The notes beneath the pieces are model-generated. The model was not told the DNA's origin and searched no databases. It saw only the letters and a program-made list of their open reading frames with translations. Source: Stenotrophomonas chelatiphaga (GTDB lineage: Bacteria > Pseudomonadota > Gammaproteobacteria > Xanthomonadales > Xanthomonadaceae). Taken from it: DNA of 64,000 bases. Below, piece by piece: positions 33,296 to 44,519 of the stretch. The stretch is taken from contig NZ_LDJK01000043.1 in assembly GCF_001431535.1 (NCBI RefSeq), positions 1-64,000 on the forward strand, written 5' to 3'. Made by a program: the position numbers and the translations under genes. Positions within the stretch are counted from its first letter, which is position 1. Each line of letters opens with the position of its first letter.

Positions 33296-36200
33296 TCACC
33301 ACTGCAGGCCGGCACCGACCGAGAAGCCCCAGTCGCGCATGGTGTTGCCGCTGGCCTGGGCCTTGTAGACCCAGCGGCCGTTGTCGGTGATGCCGGACAG
33401 GCCCAGCGCCATGCCGTACTCGCTCTGGTAGCCACCGAAGGCCATCGACAACATGCTCTTGCCCGGCAGGTAAGCCTGCGGCAGGCCGGCCATCGCCATC
33501 GCCGCGGCAGTGGCGCTGCGGTAGCCACGGTCCAGCTGCCACAGGTCGTCTTCCACCTTGCCGATGCGTGCATCGGTGTACTGGTTGGCCGAGGTGATGG
33601 CCTGGTTGACGCCCGCGGTGAGCTGGTTGACGTTGGTCGCATCGGTGCCGGCGATGCCGGCCGCAACGCCGGTCAACGTACGGCCGCCGATGTTGACCTC
33701 ACCGGTGGAGGTGCTGCTGCCCACGTACGCGGCGTTGTAGCCGGTCTGTGCGCCCACCGTGGTCTTCGAGCCCTGGCCCAGCGCGACGCTGTTGTCGTGG
33801 CTGGCAACGGCACCCTGGCCGATGGCGGTGCTGTTGGCGCCGCTGGCCACGGCCTGGTTGCCCAGTGCCGTGCTGTTGGTGCCTGACGCCACCGCGCCGT
33901 TGCCGCCGGCCACCGCGTTCTGGCCGGTGGGCAGCGGCTTGACCAGGTCACCGGTCTGGCTGACCTGGAACATGCCGTCGGCACCGTATTCGATGTCGGT
34001 GACCTTGGCGGCGGTGGTGCCCGCGACCTGGTTGGCGTTGCGGATATCGCCTTCCACGCTGGTCATGCGGCCATCCAGGTCGGTGATGTCGCCCTGGATA
34101 TCCACCACGTCGTTGCGGATGTCGGTGATGTCGCCACGGATGTCGATGAGGTCGCCTTCGATGGTGGTGACGCGGTTGTCGATGCCATCGATACGGGTGT
34201 TCACCGTGCCGATCTGGGTATCGGTGTACTGCTTGGAATCACCCACCGCGCTGGCAACGCCGGCGTTGAGCTGGCTGACGTTGACCGCATCGGTCGCCGC
34301 CGAGCCGGCTGCCACGCCGGTGACCTGGCGGCCACCGAGGTTCATTTCACCGGTCGAGCTGGAATTGCCGACATAGGCACCCTGGTAGTTCGCCTGCGCG
34401 CCCACCGTGGTGGCCGAACCGGCACCCATCGCGATGCTGTTGCCATGGCTGGCTACCGCGCCGCTGCCGAAGGCCAGGCTGTTCACTGCCTGCGCATTCG
34501 CACCTGCACCGAGTGCCAGGCTGCCGGTGCCGGCGGCCACTGCGCCCACGCCCATGGCAACGGCCTGGTCGCCATCGGCTTCAGCATCGCGGCCCGCGGC
34601 GATTGCATCGGCACCGGTCGCACCATCGTTGGCTTCATTGCCGCCACCGGTGGAGTTGACGCTGTAGTAACGGGTACGACCGGCTTCGATGGCATCGCCC
34701 ATCTGGTCCAGGTTGACCGCATCGGTGCCATCCACGCCCGCAGCGACGTTCGTAATGCGGCTGCCGCCGGCGTCGATCCCGGCGCTGGTGATGCTCGGGC
34801 CACCGACCAGGGTCAGGCCGTTGTTGTTCAGCAGGGTATTGCCGATGACCACGCTGCCGGTGCTGCCCAGGTCCAGGTTCTGCTTCAGGGTGATCGCCAC
34901 CACGCCGGCATCGTCCGCGCCGGTCTGGGCCACGTCCAGGTTGCTGTCACCGGTGAAGGTGACCTTGCCGTTCGGGCCGATGTTGGCGGTGTTGCCACCC
35001 GCATCGGTGACGTTCCAGCCGGCGTTGGCGACATCGCTGACCTGCTTGAGCTGGTCTTCGCTGGCAGCCTGGCCGCTGGTGATGTTGGCCGGATCGAAGG
35101 TCTTGTTGCTCAGCCCGCCGATGGTGCCGGTGGCGCCGTTGAGCAGCAGCGTGTTCGCGCCGCCGACGGTGATTGCCGTTGCACCGACGTTGCTGCCGTA
35201 GGTGCCATCGCTGACCGCCAGGCTGCCCGCGCCCAACACGCTGGACGAGATGCCATCCTTGACCGCCACGCCAGCGTTGTCGACCACCGTGTTGCCGGTA
35301 GTGATGCTGCCGGTGCTGCCCAGGTCCAGGTTCTGCTTGAGAGTGATCGCCACCACGCCGGCATCGTCCGCACCGGTCTGGGCCACGTCCAGGTTGCTGT
35401 CGCCGGTGAAGGTGACCTTGCCGTTCGGGCCGATGTTGGCGCTGTTGCCGTTGGCATCGGCCACGTTCCAGCCGGCGTTTGCCACGTCGCTGACCTGCTT
35501 GAGCTGGTCTTCGCTGGCGGCCTGGCCGCTGGTCACGTTGGCCGGATCGAAGGTCTTGTTGCTCAGCCCGCCGATGGTGCCGGTGGCGCCGTTGAGCACC
35601 AGCGTGTTCGCACCGCCCACGGTGATCGCCGTTGCACCGATGCCGGTGGTGCTGGTGCCATCGGTGACGGACAGGCCGTTGGTATCCAGCGTGGTGTTGC
35701 CGGCGGTCACGCTGCCGTTGGCACCCAGGTCGATGTCATCGGCCAGGCCGAAGGCCACATCGTTGCTGCCGGTGGTCTTGGTCAGCACGACGTTGCCGTC
35801 GGCCGAACGCAGGTCCACGGTGCTGCCGGTGGCGCTGGTCGAAGACACTTTCGATCCGTTCTGGCCATCGGCGCTGATGTCCCAGCCGGCGCTGACGGTC
35901 TGGCTGACCGCAGCCAACTGGTCTTCACTGGCGGCGCGGCCGCTGGTGAAGTTGCCGGCGTCGAAGGTCTTGTTGGTCAGGCCGGTGACGGTACCGCCGG
36001 CACCATTGACCACGATCGGGCTGGCACCGCCAACCACCACGCTGGTCGCGCCGACCGTGGTGGCACCGACGGCATTGCCGACCGTGAGGCCATCGACGGT
36101 GGTGCTGGCGAATGCAGTGCCGTTGTTGACCACCACGCCGTTGTTGTTGACCAGCGTGTTGCCGGTGGTGACGCTGCCGGTGGTGCCCAGGTCGATCTGC

Positions 36201-39200
36201 TTCTTCAGCGCGATGCCGACCACGCCGGCATCGTCGCCGCCGGTCTGCGCAACGTCCAGGTTGTCGTCACCGGTGAAGGTCACCTGGCCGTTCGGGCCGA
36301 TGTTGGCGGTGTTGCCGTTGGCATCGGTAACGTTCCAGCCGGCATTGGCCAGGTTGCTGACCTGCAGCAGCTGGTCTTCGCTGGCGGCCTGGCCGCTGAC
36401 GATGTTGGCCGGGTCGAAGGTCTTGTTGCTCAGGCCCTTGACCGTGCCGGCCATGCCGTCGACGACCACCGGATTGGCGCCACCCACCTGCAGGTTGGTG
36501 GTGTTCAGCTGGCTGGTGTGGGCGCCATCGAACACGGCCACGTTGCCCGCTGTGACGGCGGTGAAGCGGGTGCCATCGCTCAGCAGGGCAATGCCTCCAC
36601 CGACCATCGTGCTGCCCATGCCGTTGTTGATCTGCACGCCGTTGGTGTCGACCACCGTGCCGCCGGTGGTGACGCTGCCGGCGGTGCCCAGGTCGATCTG
36701 CTTCTTCAGCGCGATGCCGACCACGCCGGCATCGTCCGCGCCGGTCTGGGCCACGTCCAGGTTGGCGTCACCGGTGAAGGTGACCTGGCCGTTCGGACCG
36801 ATGTTGGCGGCATTGCCGCCTGCATCGGTGACGTTCCAGCCGGCGTTGGCGACGTTGCTGACCTGCAGCAGCTGGTCTTCACTGGCCGCACGGCCGCTGG
36901 TGATGTTGCTCGGATCGAAGCTCTTGTTGCTCAGCCCGGTGACGGTGCCGGTGCTGCCGTCGACCAGCAGCGGATTGGCGCCGCCAACGGCCACGCTGGT
37001 GGCACCCAAGGTGGTGGTGTTGCCGCCCGTGGTCACTGCCACCGTGCCTGCGGTGACGGTGGTATCTGCCGTGCCATCGCGCACCACCGACGTACCGGCG
37101 TTGGTGATGTTGGACAGATTGCCGTCGATGATTGCCACGCCTGCGTTGTCGACCCGCGTGTTGCCGGTCTTCAGGCTGCCGTCGACGCCCAGGTCGATGT
37201 CTTCGGCGAGTTTGAACTCGACGGTGTTGCTGTCGGTGGTCTTGGTCACCGCCAGGTTGTTGTTGGCCGAACGCAGATCCATCGTGCTGCCAATGGTGCT
37301 GGTCGGGCCGACGTTGGTGGCGTTGGCGCCCTGTGCGGTCAGGTTGATGCCGCTGGCCGCACGGGTCAGTGCGCTGCCCACCGTCGTGTAGGTATTGCTG
37401 CCCAGCTGGAAGCTGGTGACCACCTGATGCGCGCCGCTGTTGTAGAAGGAGTTGCCACCCAGGCCGCTGGCGATGCTGCCGCCCACGCTGTCCAGGTTGG
37501 TGCCCAGTGCGGTCACGGCACGGTTGGTGGCGAACAGCTGGCTGCCATTGATGGCATCGGTGCTGGTGCCACTGATGCGACCGGCCGCCACGTTGGTGAC
37601 GGTGCGCTTGATGGTGTCGGTGCCGACGCTGACCGTGCTGCCGGGGGTGGTACCGGCGAAGGCATAGTTGACGTTGTCGACCGTGGCGTTGGCAGTGCCT
37701 ACCGCTGCTGCCGTCACCGAGTTGTGCCCCAGAGCCACGGCGTCGGCTTCGGCGGCAATCGCATCACGGCCGAAGGCGATGGCATCCGGGCCACTGGCAC
37801 GGCTGCCGCGACCCAGTGCGAAGGCATCAGCGCCGCTGGCCTGTGCGTTGAAGCCGGCAGCGAAGCTGTTGACCGCCGTTGCCTGGCTGGTAGCGCCGAC
37901 CGCGACGGCGTACTGCGCCGTTGCGGACGCCCCCGTGCCGGATGCGATGGCGGACTCAGCGGTAGCACGCGCATTGGTGCCGGTGGCATGTGCCGACACG
38001 CCGGTGGACGACGCATTGGTACCCACGGCATAGGCCGATGCCGCACTGGCGCTGGCGCCGTTACCCAGCGCGGTAGCGCTGTTCTGGACAGCCTGCGCGC
38101 CGTTGCCGATGGCCACTGCATTGATGTTGTTGGCAACGTCTGCAGGCAGCGGGTTGGCAATACCGGCGACCGCCCCCCTGCCCAGTGCGACACCATTTAC
38201 TGCATAACCCCGCGAATCGGTGCCCGAGGCGATGGCATCCACACCGGACGCCTGCGCGTCGGTACCGCTGGCCTGCGAGCGAAGGCCGCTGGCGCGCGCC
38301 CGCGTCCCTTCGGCCATCGCGTCGATCCCGGTGGCATGGGCGTCGTAGCCCTGGGCCACCGCACGTTCTTCCGATGCAAGCGCGCTGCGGCCCATGGCGA
38401 TGCCGTCGTCGGCAGACACTTCTGCCTCGGTGCCGATGACGATCGCGTTGTTGACCGTGGCAACCGGCGACTTCGGATCGGCCTGCGCATCGGTGCCGAT
38501 GGTGATGGAATTGTTGCCGCTGCTGACCGCCCGATCACCGATCGCGATGCCCGAACGACCGTACGCATAGCTCTCGTTGCCGACTACGGTGGATGCCACG
38601 CCCAGTGCGTTCACATCACTGCCGATGGCGACCGCGCTGGCAGCCTGCGCGCGCGTGCGGTAACCCAGCGCCAGTGCTTCGTTGCCGGTCGCATCGGCCT
38701 GCGGGCCGATGGCGGTGGCATTGCTGCCGGTGGCACCCGCGTTGTCGCGGTTGGCTGCATCGGTGGACTTGATGCTGACGTACTTGCTGCTGTTGTTGGC
38801 AACGGTTTCGTTCAGCTGGGTCAGGTTGACCGCATCGGTGCCCAGCACGCCGGCGTTGATGTTGCTGATGCCGCCGCCCGCGTTGCGTACCACTGCATTC
38901 GCCGGCAGGGTGCTGACGGTGCCGTTGGTGACCGCACCCAGCGCTTCGGTTACGGTATTGAACTTGAATTCGTTGTTGTTGGTGTCGCGCACCGTGATCT
39001 GCGAGAAATTCCCACTCGCGGGATCCACGCTGACCTCGCCGCCGATCAGGTTGGCCACGGTCTGCTGGGTCGCGCGCAGCTGCCCGACGTTGACGGCGTC
39101 ATAGCGCTGCGCGCCATCGGCCACGTTGACGATGCGCCGCTGGGCGCCAGCCGACGTATTGCCGACCGACACCACGTTGGACGTCGGCGCGGTTCCGGTC

Positions 39201-41128
39201 AGGTACCCGTTGCCGACCAGGTCGCTGTTGCGTGCTTCGGAGGCAAAGCCAAGTGCCACGTTGCCGTTCTCGGCCACCGTGTTGCGGCCCAGTGCCACGC
39301 CGTGCGCACCCGCATTGCTTTCGGTACCCACGGCTACCGCGCCGACGCCCTGCGCCGTGGCGCCGTAGCCGAAGGCGGTGGCGTCGCTGTCTGCGCTGGC
39401 GCCGCTACCCACGGCGACTGATCGCTCGCGGTTGCCGACGCCGTTGTTGGCCTGGTAGCCGATGGCCACGTTGAAGTCGCCGGTGAGGCCGGAACCGGCC
39501 TGGCTGCCGATGGCGATGTTCTGGTCACCGGTGACATTCGCGCCGGCCTGGAAGCCGATCGCCGTGGTCTGGTTGCCGGCCACGTTGGTGCCTGCGCCGG
39601 TGCCGATGGCGATGTGCGAAGTGCGGTCACCTGCAGCGTTGCCCACCGTGCCCACACCGGCGCCGCTGCCCAGCGAGATGCTGTCGGGGGTTTCTGCTTC
39701 TGCGGCGTTGCCGGCTGCGATGGCGCTGCCGCCGCTTGCCGTGGCCTGGCCCAGTGCGATGCTGTTGGCGCCCAGCGCCTGGGCGTCGGTGCCGACGGCC
39801 GTGGCCTGGGTCGCCGTCACGCGTGCGTTGACGCCGATGGCGACGGCTTCGATCGCGGTCATTCCTTCGGCACGCGCGTTGCTGCCGATGGCGATGCTGT
39901 CGGTGGCGTATTCGGAGTTCACGCTCGCCGCATTACCGATCACGATGCTGCTGTCGGCCTTGGTCGACGCATCCATGCCGATGGCGATGGCGGCGTTTGC
40001 AGGTGCCACCTGCACGCCGTCGACGTGGGCGCGGGTGCCGATGACGATGGCATCGTCGGCGTAACGCGTGCCGATCGTGGCCTGGTCACCCAGCACCACA
40101 CTGCGTGCGGCATCGGTGTTGGCCCCACGGCCCATGGCGATGGCGGCCTCTGCGGTGAGGTCGGTGTTGGCGCCATCACCTGCAGCGATGCTGTGGTAGC
40201 CCTCGGCAATCGTGTTCGGACCGATGGCAACCGACTGGCCACCCACCGCCTGTGAATCGGCGGCTGCGGAGTTGGCGTGGAAGTACTTCACGCCGGCGCC
40301 GACCGTGTACAGCTCATCGCGCAGCGAGTAGATCTGGCCGCCGTTGACGGCTTCGGTGCTGGTCGCGGTGATCGCGCCATTGGCCACGCCGGTGACCACG
40401 CGGTTGCCGGCGTTGATGCCTGTGGTGGTCACGCTGGGGCCGTTGGTGATGCGCAGGCCGGTCCCGTTGACCGACGAGCTGCCAACCGTCAGGCCCGCGT
40501 TGTTGACCGTGGTCGCACCGGTGGTGACGCTGCCGGCAGCGCCCAGGTTGAGGTTCGGGTTGAGCGCCACGCGCACCGCGCCGTTGTCATCGGTGCCGGT
40601 CTGGGTGAGCGTGATGTTGCTGTCGCCCTGGAAGGTCACCGTGCCGCCCGGGCCGATGTTGGCGCTGCTGCCGCCAACGGCCACGTTCCAGCCGGCATTG
40701 GCCGAATCGCTCACCACCTTGAGCTGTTCTTCGGTGGCTGCGCGGCCGGCGGTGTAGCTGCCGTTGGCATTCCACGTGCGGTTGGACAGGCCACGCAGTT
40801 CGTTGTTGCCGGCGTCCATCACCAGGCTGCCCACGCTGATCGCGTTGGCGCCGATGGCAACGGCCGCGCCCACGCGCAGGCCTTCATTGTCCAGCACGGT
40901 CTGGCCGGCGGTCACCGAGCCATCCGGGCCGAGGTCCATGTCCTGCGCATGTGCGCCCATCGAAGCCAATGCCAGGGCAACGCCGAGCGCAAGGCGCGCA
41001 TGCGCACCACCGCGCTGGGTGCCCACTGCACCGACCGTGCCGCCGCCGCCGTCACTGCTGGCGAGTTCCGAGGCGACCACGATCCGGCCGAGCGCTTTGT
41101 TCCAGATCTTCCGGTAAATCTTGTTCAT
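33296..41128 (-). CDS. Giant trimeric autotransporter adhesin (YadA/Hia family)
   Basis: 2,610 residues. The N-terminus begins [20 protein letters not shown], the extended signal peptide region typical of large autotransporters, with cleavage near AHAQ. The passenger contains many YadA-head repeats (pattern SVAIGxxA, AxAxGxxAxA), necks ([16 protein letters not shown]), and several near-identical stalk modules with ASEDQL and GWNV. The C-terminus carries a coiled coil ([16 protein letters not shown]) and a 4-strand membrane anchor ending in the required aromatic residue (GAGLQW). It should mediate adhesion, autoaggregation and biofilm formation. The start was set at the extended signal; upstream codons are non-homologous. 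Confidence 0.93.
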   Translation of the reverse strand: MNKIYRKIWNKALGRIVVASELASSDGGGGTVGAVGTQRGGAHARLALGVALALASMGAHAQDMDLGPDGSVTAGQTVLDNEGLRVGAAVAIGANAISVGSLVMDAGNNELRGLSNRTWNANGSYTAGRAATEEQLKVVSDSANAGWNVAVGGSSANIGPGGTVTFQGDSNITLTQTGTDDNGAVRVALNPNLNLGAAGSVTTGATTVNNAGLTVGSSSVNGTGLRITNGPSVTTTGINAGNRVVTGVANGAITATSTEAVNGGQIYSLRDELYTVGAGVKYFHANSAAADSQAVGGQSVAIGPNTIAEGYHSIAAGDGANTDLTAEAAIAMGRGANTDAARSVVLGDQATIGTRYADDAIVIGTRAHVDGVQVAPANAAIAIGMDASTKADSSIVIGNAASVNSEYATDSIAIGSNARAEGMTAIEAVAIGVNARVTATQATAVGTDAQALGANSIALGQATASGGSAIAAGNAAEAETPDSISLGSGAGVGTVGNAAGDRTSHIAIGTGAGTNVAGNQTTAIGFQAGANVTGDQNIAIGSQAGSGLTGDFNVAIGYQANNGVGNRERSVAVGSGASADSDATAFGYGATAQGVGAVAVGTESNAGAHGVALGRNTVAENGNVALGFASEARNSDLVGNGYLTGTAPTSNVVSVGNTSAGAQRRIVNVADGAQRYDAVNVGQLRATQQTVANLIGGEVSVDPASGNFSQITVRDTNNNEFKFNTVTEALGAVTNGTVSTLPANAVVRNAGGGISNINAGVLGTDAVNLTQLNETVANNSSKYVSIKSTDAANRDNAGATGSNATAIGPQADATGNEALALGYRTRAQAASAVAIGSDVNALGVASTVVGNESYAYGRSGIAIGDRAVSSGNNSITIGTDAQADPKSPVATVNNAIVIGTEAEVSADDGIAMGRSALASEERAVAQGYDAHATGIDAMAEGTRARASGLRSQASGTDAQASGVDAIASGTDSRGYAVNGVALGRGAVAGIANPLPADVANNINAVAIGNGAQAVQNSATALGNGASASAASAYAVGTNASSTGVSAHATGTNARATAESAIASGTGASATAQYAVAVGATSQATAVNSFAAGFNAQASGADAFALGRGSRASGPDAIAFGRDAIAAEADAVALGHNSVTAAAVGTANATVDNVNYAFAGTTPGSTVSVGTDTIKRTVTNVAAGRISGTSTDAINGSQLFATNRAVTALGTNLDSVGGSIASGLGGNSFYNSGAHQVVTSFQLGSNTYTTVGSALTRAASGINLTAQGANATNVGPTSTIGSTMDLRSANNNLAVTKTTDSNTVEFKLAEDIDLGVDGSLKTGNTRVDNAGVAIIDGNLSNITNAGTSVVRDGTADTTVTAGTVAVTTGGNTTTLGATSVAVGGANPLLVDGSTGTVTGLSNKSFDPSNITSGRAASEDQLLQVSNVANAGWNVTDAGGNAANIGPNGQVTFTGDANLDVAQTGADDAGVVGIALKKQIDLGTAGSVTTGGTVVDTNGVQINNGMGSTMVGGGIALLSDGTRFTAVTAGNVAVFDGAHTSQLNTTNLQVGGANPVVVDGMAGTVKGLSNKTFDPANIVSGQAASEDQLLQVSNLANAGWNVTDANGNTANIGPNGQVTFTGDDNLDVAQTGGDDAGVVGIALKKQIDLGTTGSVTTGNTLVNNNGVVVNNGTAFASTTVDGLTVGNAVGATTVGATSVVVGGASPIVVNGAGGTVTGLTNKTFDAGNFTSGRAASEDQLAAVSQTVSAGWDISADGQNGSKVSSTSATGSTVDLRSADGNVVLTKTTGSNDVAFGLADDIDLGANGSVTAGNTTLDTNGLSVTDGTSTTGIGATAITVGGANTLVLNGATGTIGGLSNKTFDPANVTSGQAASEDQLKQVSDVANAGWNVADANGNSANIGPNGKVTFTGDSNLDVAQTGADDAGVVAITLKQNLDLGSTGSITTGNTVVDNAGVAVKDGISSSVLGAGSLAVSDGTYGSNVGATAITVGGANTLLLNGATGTIGGLSNKTFDPANITSGQAASEDQLKQVSDVANAGWNVTDAGGNTANIGPNGKVTFTGDSNLDVAQTGADDAGVVAITLKQNLDLGSTGSVVIGNTLLNNNGLTLVGGPSITSAGIDAGGSRITNVAAGVDGTDAVNLDQMGDAIEAGRTRYYSVNSTGGGNEANDGATGADAIAAGRDAEADGDQAVAMGVGAVAAGTGSLALGAGANAQAVNSLAFGSGAVASHGNSIAMGAGSATTVGAQANYQGAYVGNSSSTGEMNLGGRQVTGVAAGSAATDAVNVSQLNAGVASAVGDSKQYTDTQIGTVNTRIDGIDNRVTTIEGDLIDIRGDITDIRNDVVDIQGDITDLDGRMTSVEGDIRNANQVAGTTAAKVTDIEYGADGMFQVSQTGDLVKPLPTGQNAVAGGNGAVASGTNSTALGNQAVASGANSTAIGQGAVASHDNSVALGQGSKTTVGAQTGYNAAYVGSSTSTGEVNIGGRTLTGVAAGIAGTDATNVNQLTAGVNQAITSANQYTDARIGKVEDDLWQLDRGYRSATAAAMAMAGLPQAYLPGKSMLSMAFGGYQSEYGMALGLSGITDNGRWVYKAQASGNTMRDWGFSVGAGLQW
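34858..36960 (-). repeat. Near-identical internal DNA repeats in the adhesin gene
   Basis: A unit of about 270-330 bp that encodes the [30 protein letters not shown] stalk module recurs at about 34.86-35.19, 35.31-35.64, 36.17-36.44 and 36.67-36.94 kb; a diverged copy lies near 40.5-40.8 kb. The first two copies are almost identical over 320 bp. Such repeats allow recombination and length variation, and they are a common site of assembly error. Confidence 0.85.
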
Positions 41129-41657
41129 TGAAGGTTCTCTACGGGAGTGACGAAGTCGACGGCCCGCTGCTGGTGGCCGCACATGAGGGCGGCCGCCGCT
41201 GCACGTGGCAGCTGCGGTCCGCAGGAGCGCGCCAGCTGGCGGGCTGACCGGTGATCGGTTGGGGAACAGCAGCGGATTGCGTGGTGGGAACCACGCGCGC
41301 ACAGGAAATCGACAGGCCCGCAGGGCCCGTGCATGGCAGATTCAAGGCGAAGCAAAGCGCCGCCCGCGCTTGCGCGCGACGTCAGGTACTGCGACATACA
41401 GAATTGCCCCTGTACGACCCGAACGGGTCGTTACCGTTCACCAGGCCAGGGGCTGTTTGAGAGTGCGGGGGCCGGCGTTCGCGCGGGGGCGAAAGCCAGA
41501 TTCCTTGGCACGTGATCAACCATCCACTGGTCTACCGAACAACGCAATCCTAACAATGTGTGATTGACGTCGTCAATAAAGTGAGCGGTCCGTCACACTA
41601 AAGTCGTATCGGAGGGCGGCGCGCTACAGTGGGGACTCCCCGCTACTGTCACTGCCG
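41129..41657. other. Divergent intergenic region upstream of the adhesin
   Basis: 529 bp without a supportable gene. It contains a 15-bp near-palindrome ATTGACG-t-CGTCAAT (41563-41577). On the minus strand, TTGACG (from 41571-41576) followed after 18 nt by TAGGAT resembles a sigma-70 promoter for the adhesin, which would give a leader of about 400 nt. The rest is GC-rich with no clear motif. Confidence 0.4.
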
Positions 41658-42341
41658 ATGCGAATCCGACAGATCACCCTTCCCGTATCCGACCCCGCCA
41701 GCGTCGCGCACTACTTCCGCGACGTCCTGCAGTTGCGTGTGGAGGAAAACCAGGTGGTGATCGGCTGGAGCACCATTACGCTCGTTCCCGCCGCCGGGCG
41801 ACCCCTCGGTGGCGTGCACCTGGCCTTCAACGTGCCGGACAACCGCTTCGGCGAGGCAATGTCGTGGCTGCGCGCACGCACCCCGTTGCAACGCTCGCCC
41901 GATGGCAAGGACTACTTCGCACTGCAGAGCCATTGGCAATCACAGTCGGTGTATTTCACCGGACCCGATGGCCTGATCCTGGAGTTGATTGGACGCAGGC
42001 GCCTTCCCGCTTCAACGCGTGCCGGCGCCTTCGATGGCAGCGAGATCACCTGCCTGAGCGAGGTCGGCCTGCCGGTTGCCGATGTGCCTTCGATGCAGCA
42101 GTTGCTTGCCGGCACGCTTGCGCTGGCACCGCTGTCCGAGCCAACCCCTTTCTTCGCGCCGATGGGCGACGACGAAGGCCTGCTGATCGTGGTCGATGCA
42201 GCGCGGCACTGGTTCCCCGAGCAGGTGGACCTGCCCAACGCACAGGGAATCGTGGTGACGATCGAGACCCCTGGCGACGCGGCCGACGTAGGCGATGCGG
42301 ATCACGGCTGGCGCGTGCGCAGCACGTCGGCCACCGCATAA
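41658..42341 (+). CDS. VOC-superfamily (glyoxalase/dioxygenase-like) protein
   Basis: 227 residues with two paired beta-alpha-beta-beta-beta modules. The first is RQITLPVSDPASVAHYFRDVLQL and ends SVYFTGPDGLILELIGR; the second starts CLSEVGLPVADVPSMQQLL. Metal ligands of the first module would be near VHLAF and ILEL. VOC proteins act as glyoxalases, extradiol dioxygenases or resistance proteins; the substrate is unknown. A strong hairpin follows the gene. Confidence 0.8.
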   Translation: MRIRQITLPVSDPASVAHYFRDVLQLRVEENQVVIGWSTITLVPAAGRPLGGVHLAFNVPDNRFGEAMSWLRARTPLQRSPDGKDYFALQSHWQSQSVYFTGPDGLILELIGRRRLPASTRAGAFDGSEITCLSEVGLPVADVPSMQQLLAGTLALAPLSEPTPFFAPMGDDEGLLIVVDAARHWFPEQVDLPNAQGIVVTIETPGDAADVGDADHGWRVRSTSATA

Positions 42342-42342
42342 A

Positions 42343-42370
42343 ACAAGGCCCCGCAGGTGCGGGGCCTTGT
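42343..42370 (+). terminator. Hairpin terminator after the VOC gene
   Basis: ACAAGGCCCCGC pairs exactly with GCGGGGCCTTGT around AGGT, a 12-bp stem starting 2 nt after the stop. The following CTCTTC is only weakly T-rich. It may serve both converging genes. Confidence 0.75.
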
Positions 42371-42392
42371 CTCTTCAGCGTAGGGCATCAAC

Positions 42393-42563
42393 TCATTCTT
42401 CTTCTTCGTTGGTGCCCTGCTGCTGGTTCTTGTTCTTCTGCTGATCCTGCTGCTGTTGCTGCTGCTGGCCTTTCTGGTCCTGCTGGCCCTGCTGGTTCTG
42501 CTGACCCTGCTGACCCTGCTGGTTCTTCTGGTCCTGGTTCTGCTGATTCTGCTGGTTAGCCAT
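42393..42563 (-). CDS. Gln-rich microprotein with acidic tail
   Basis: 56 residues, more than half of them Gln, with interspersed Asn, Lys, Gly and Asp, ending NEEEE. CGGAG 8 nt before the ATG supports translation. The coding DNA is a run of CAG/CAA codons, so slippage may change its length. It has no predicted structure and probably acts as a disordered or stress-related protein. The strong composition bias without frameshift supports a real gene, but no family is recognised. Confidence 0.6.
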   Translation of the reverse strand: MANQQNQQNQDQKNQQGQQGQQNQQGQQDQKGQQQQQQQDQQKNKNQQQGTNEEEE

Positions 42564-42820
42564 CTGGATGACTCCGTAAAGCCGCATGCGGAATGCCGCG
42601 GTCATGGCCATCCTCTGCAGGCATTGGTTAACCATGCGTGCGTATCTGTGGAGGGCAGCATCACGCGCCTGCCGCAGGGCCTTGGAACACGGCTGCAGGC
42701 CTTGTGGGACAAGCACCTTAAGAGTTCATGCGGGGAATGCATGTGTTCATGGCGCGGTGTGCTTTGGGCTATTCATGCGAGGCCCGGATCGTGACGTTCC
42801 GATGACGATTGCCCAGCAGC

Positions 42821-42880
42821 GTGGCGACCAACGGTCGCCACCCACTACCAACGGTCGTCCCGCACCAACGGTCGTCACCT
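42821..42880 (-). repeat. Degenerate SMAG REP pair
   Basis: GTGGCGACC-aac-GGTCGCCAC with a downstream CCACTACC (42821-42849) is a complete unit. The next 30 bases contain two partial arms (ACGGTCGTC) without complete partners, that is, decayed copies. Confidence 0.65.
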
Positions 42881-42901
42881 GCTGATGCCGGAAGGCCCCG
42901 G

Positions 42902-44326
42902 TCAGGGCATGACCGGCGGCACGTACTCCAGGGTCATGCCCAGCAGCCACAGCAGGCCCAGCACCAGCGGGATGTGCACCAGCAGCTGGATGAAAGTGAA
43001 GCCCACGATGTCGCGCGCCTTCAAGCCGAGCACGCCCAGCAGCGGCAGCATCCAGAACGGGTTGATCAGGTTCGGCAGCGCTTCGGCTGCGTTGTAGACC
43101 TGCACCGCCCAACCCAGGTGCGCCTGCAGTTCGTTCGCTGCCTGCATGACGTACGGCGCTTCGATGATCCACTTGCCGCCACCGGACGGCACGAAGAAGC
43201 CGAGCACCGCCGAATAGACGCCCATCACCAGCGCGAAGGTATCCGTGCTGGCGATGTGCACGAACACCGTGGAAAGACGATGCGCCAGGGTCTCCCCGTC
43301 GGCGCCGGCGGCATGGGTGAGGATCATCGCGATGCCGCCGTAGAGCGGGAACTGGATCAGCACGCCGGTGGTGCTCGGGACGGCCTTGGCCACCGCGTTG
43401 AGGAAGCTGCGCGGGCGCCAGTGCAGCAGCAGGCCCAGCGAGATGAAGAGGAAGTTGTAGGTGTTGAGGTTGGCGATGGCGCTGACCACCGGCTTGCTGG
43501 CGAACTCGTTGGCCAGCCAGCCGAAGGCCAGCAGCGAAAGCAGCACGGTCAGCAGCGGGCTGTATTCCAGCCATTCGCCGGGGCGCGTACGCGGCTGCAG
43601 CGGTTCGGCCTCGGCCTGGGCGGCGCCCTGGAAATCAGCGGCGACGCGGGCGGTGGCCTCGCGCGGAGCGGTGAACCAGGCCACCAGCAGCGACACCACG
43701 ATCAACGCGGCGGTCAGCACGATCGACTGCCACAGGAAGATGGTTTCGGTGAAGGGCAGCACGCCGGTGATCTCCACCAGGCCCGGCGGCATGCTGGCCG
43801 GGTTCGCCTGCAGCTGCGCGGCCGATGAGCTCAGGCCCATCGCCCACACCGCGCCCAGGCCAAGGTAGGCCGATGCGCCGGCGGCGCGATAATCCATGCG
43901 CAGGTCTTCGCGGCGCGCCAGCGCACGCACCAGCAGGCCACCGAACACCAGCGAGAAGCCCCAGCTGAGCAGCGAGGCCAGCATGCTGACCAGGCCTACG
44001 TACACCACCGCGCCCCGGCCGGTCTTCGGCGCGCGGGCGAGGAAATCGATGAAGCGCGCCACGATCGGCGCGGTGGCCAGCGCGTAGCCGCCAATGACCA
44101 CGAAGGCCATCTGCATGGTGAAGGGAATCAGGCTCCAGAAGCCGTTGCCGAAGCTTTCCGCGGTGGCCTGCGGGGTCGCACCGAAGCCGATGGCGGTGAC
44201 CGCCACGATGACCACGCCCAACACCGCGAACACATAGGCATCCGGGAACCACTTCTCTGCCCAGGCCGCCGAACGCAGCGCCGCGCGCGCCATCCAGCCA
44301 TCCTGTACCACCGCCGTGCTGGCCAT
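42902..44326 (-). CDS. atoE: Short-chain fatty acid transporter
   Basis: 474 residues, hydrophobic, with about 12 membrane segments. Typical SCFA-transporter blocks are present: LIPFTMQMAFVVIGGYALA, SWGFSLVFGGLLVRALAR, PLYGGIAMILTHA and FVPSGGGKWIIEAPYV. AtoE carries short-chain acids such as acetoacetate or butyrate into the cell. No ato catabolic genes are next to it, although an acyl-CoA synthetase lies about 11 kb away. Confidence 0.9.
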   Translation of the reverse strand: MASTAVVQDGWMARAALRSAAWAEKWFPDAYVFAVLGVVIVAVTAIGFGATPQATAESFGNGFWSLIPFTMQMAFVVIGGYALATAPIVARFIDFLARAPKTGRGAVVYVGLVSMLASLLSWGFSLVFGGLLVRALARREDLRMDYRAAGASAYLGLGAVWAMGLSSSAAQLQANPASMPPGLVEITGVLPFTETIFLWQSIVLTAALIVVSLLVAWFTAPREATARVAADFQGAAQAEAEPLQPRTRPGEWLEYSPLLTVLLSLLAFGWLANEFASKPVVSAIANLNTYNFLFISLGLLLHWRPRSFLNAVAKAVPSTTGVLIQFPLYGGIAMILTHAAGADGETLAHRLSTVFVHIASTDTFALVMGVYSAVLGFFVPSGGGKWIIEAPYVMQAANELQAHLGWAVQVYNAAEALPNLINPFWMLPLLGVLGLKARDIVGFTFIQLLVHIPLVLGLLWLLGMTLEYVPPVMP

Positions 44327-44406
44327 CGCCTTACCCTCCCCAACGTTGATGGAGGGATTGTGCGGGCCCGCGCCGGACCTGTCTGCACCCTATTGGTAGT
44401 AACCCC

Positions 44407-44488
44407 GGTAGTGACGGCCGGCCCTGGTGGGTGACGACCGCTGGCCGTCATGCCGCTGCCCTGGTGGGTGACGACCGTTGGTCGTCAC
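44407..44488 (+). repeat. Three SMAG REP units
   Basis: A truncated GTAG unit (44407-44425), then two GGTGGG-headed units (44427-44450 and 44463-44488), the last with the perfect core TGACGACCGTTGGTCGTCA. They lie between ubiA and atoE. Confidence 0.8.
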
Positions 44489-44519
44489 GCTTTTGCAGCG
44501 CTACCGCTGCCTCAGCACC

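Noticed and set aside
34445-39421. A 1,658-codon open frame antisense to the adhesin gene
   Set aside because: The repeat-rich, GC-rich adhesin gene keeps its complementary strand free of stops. The translation is low-complexity Gly/Ala/Asp without domains or a ribosome binding site.
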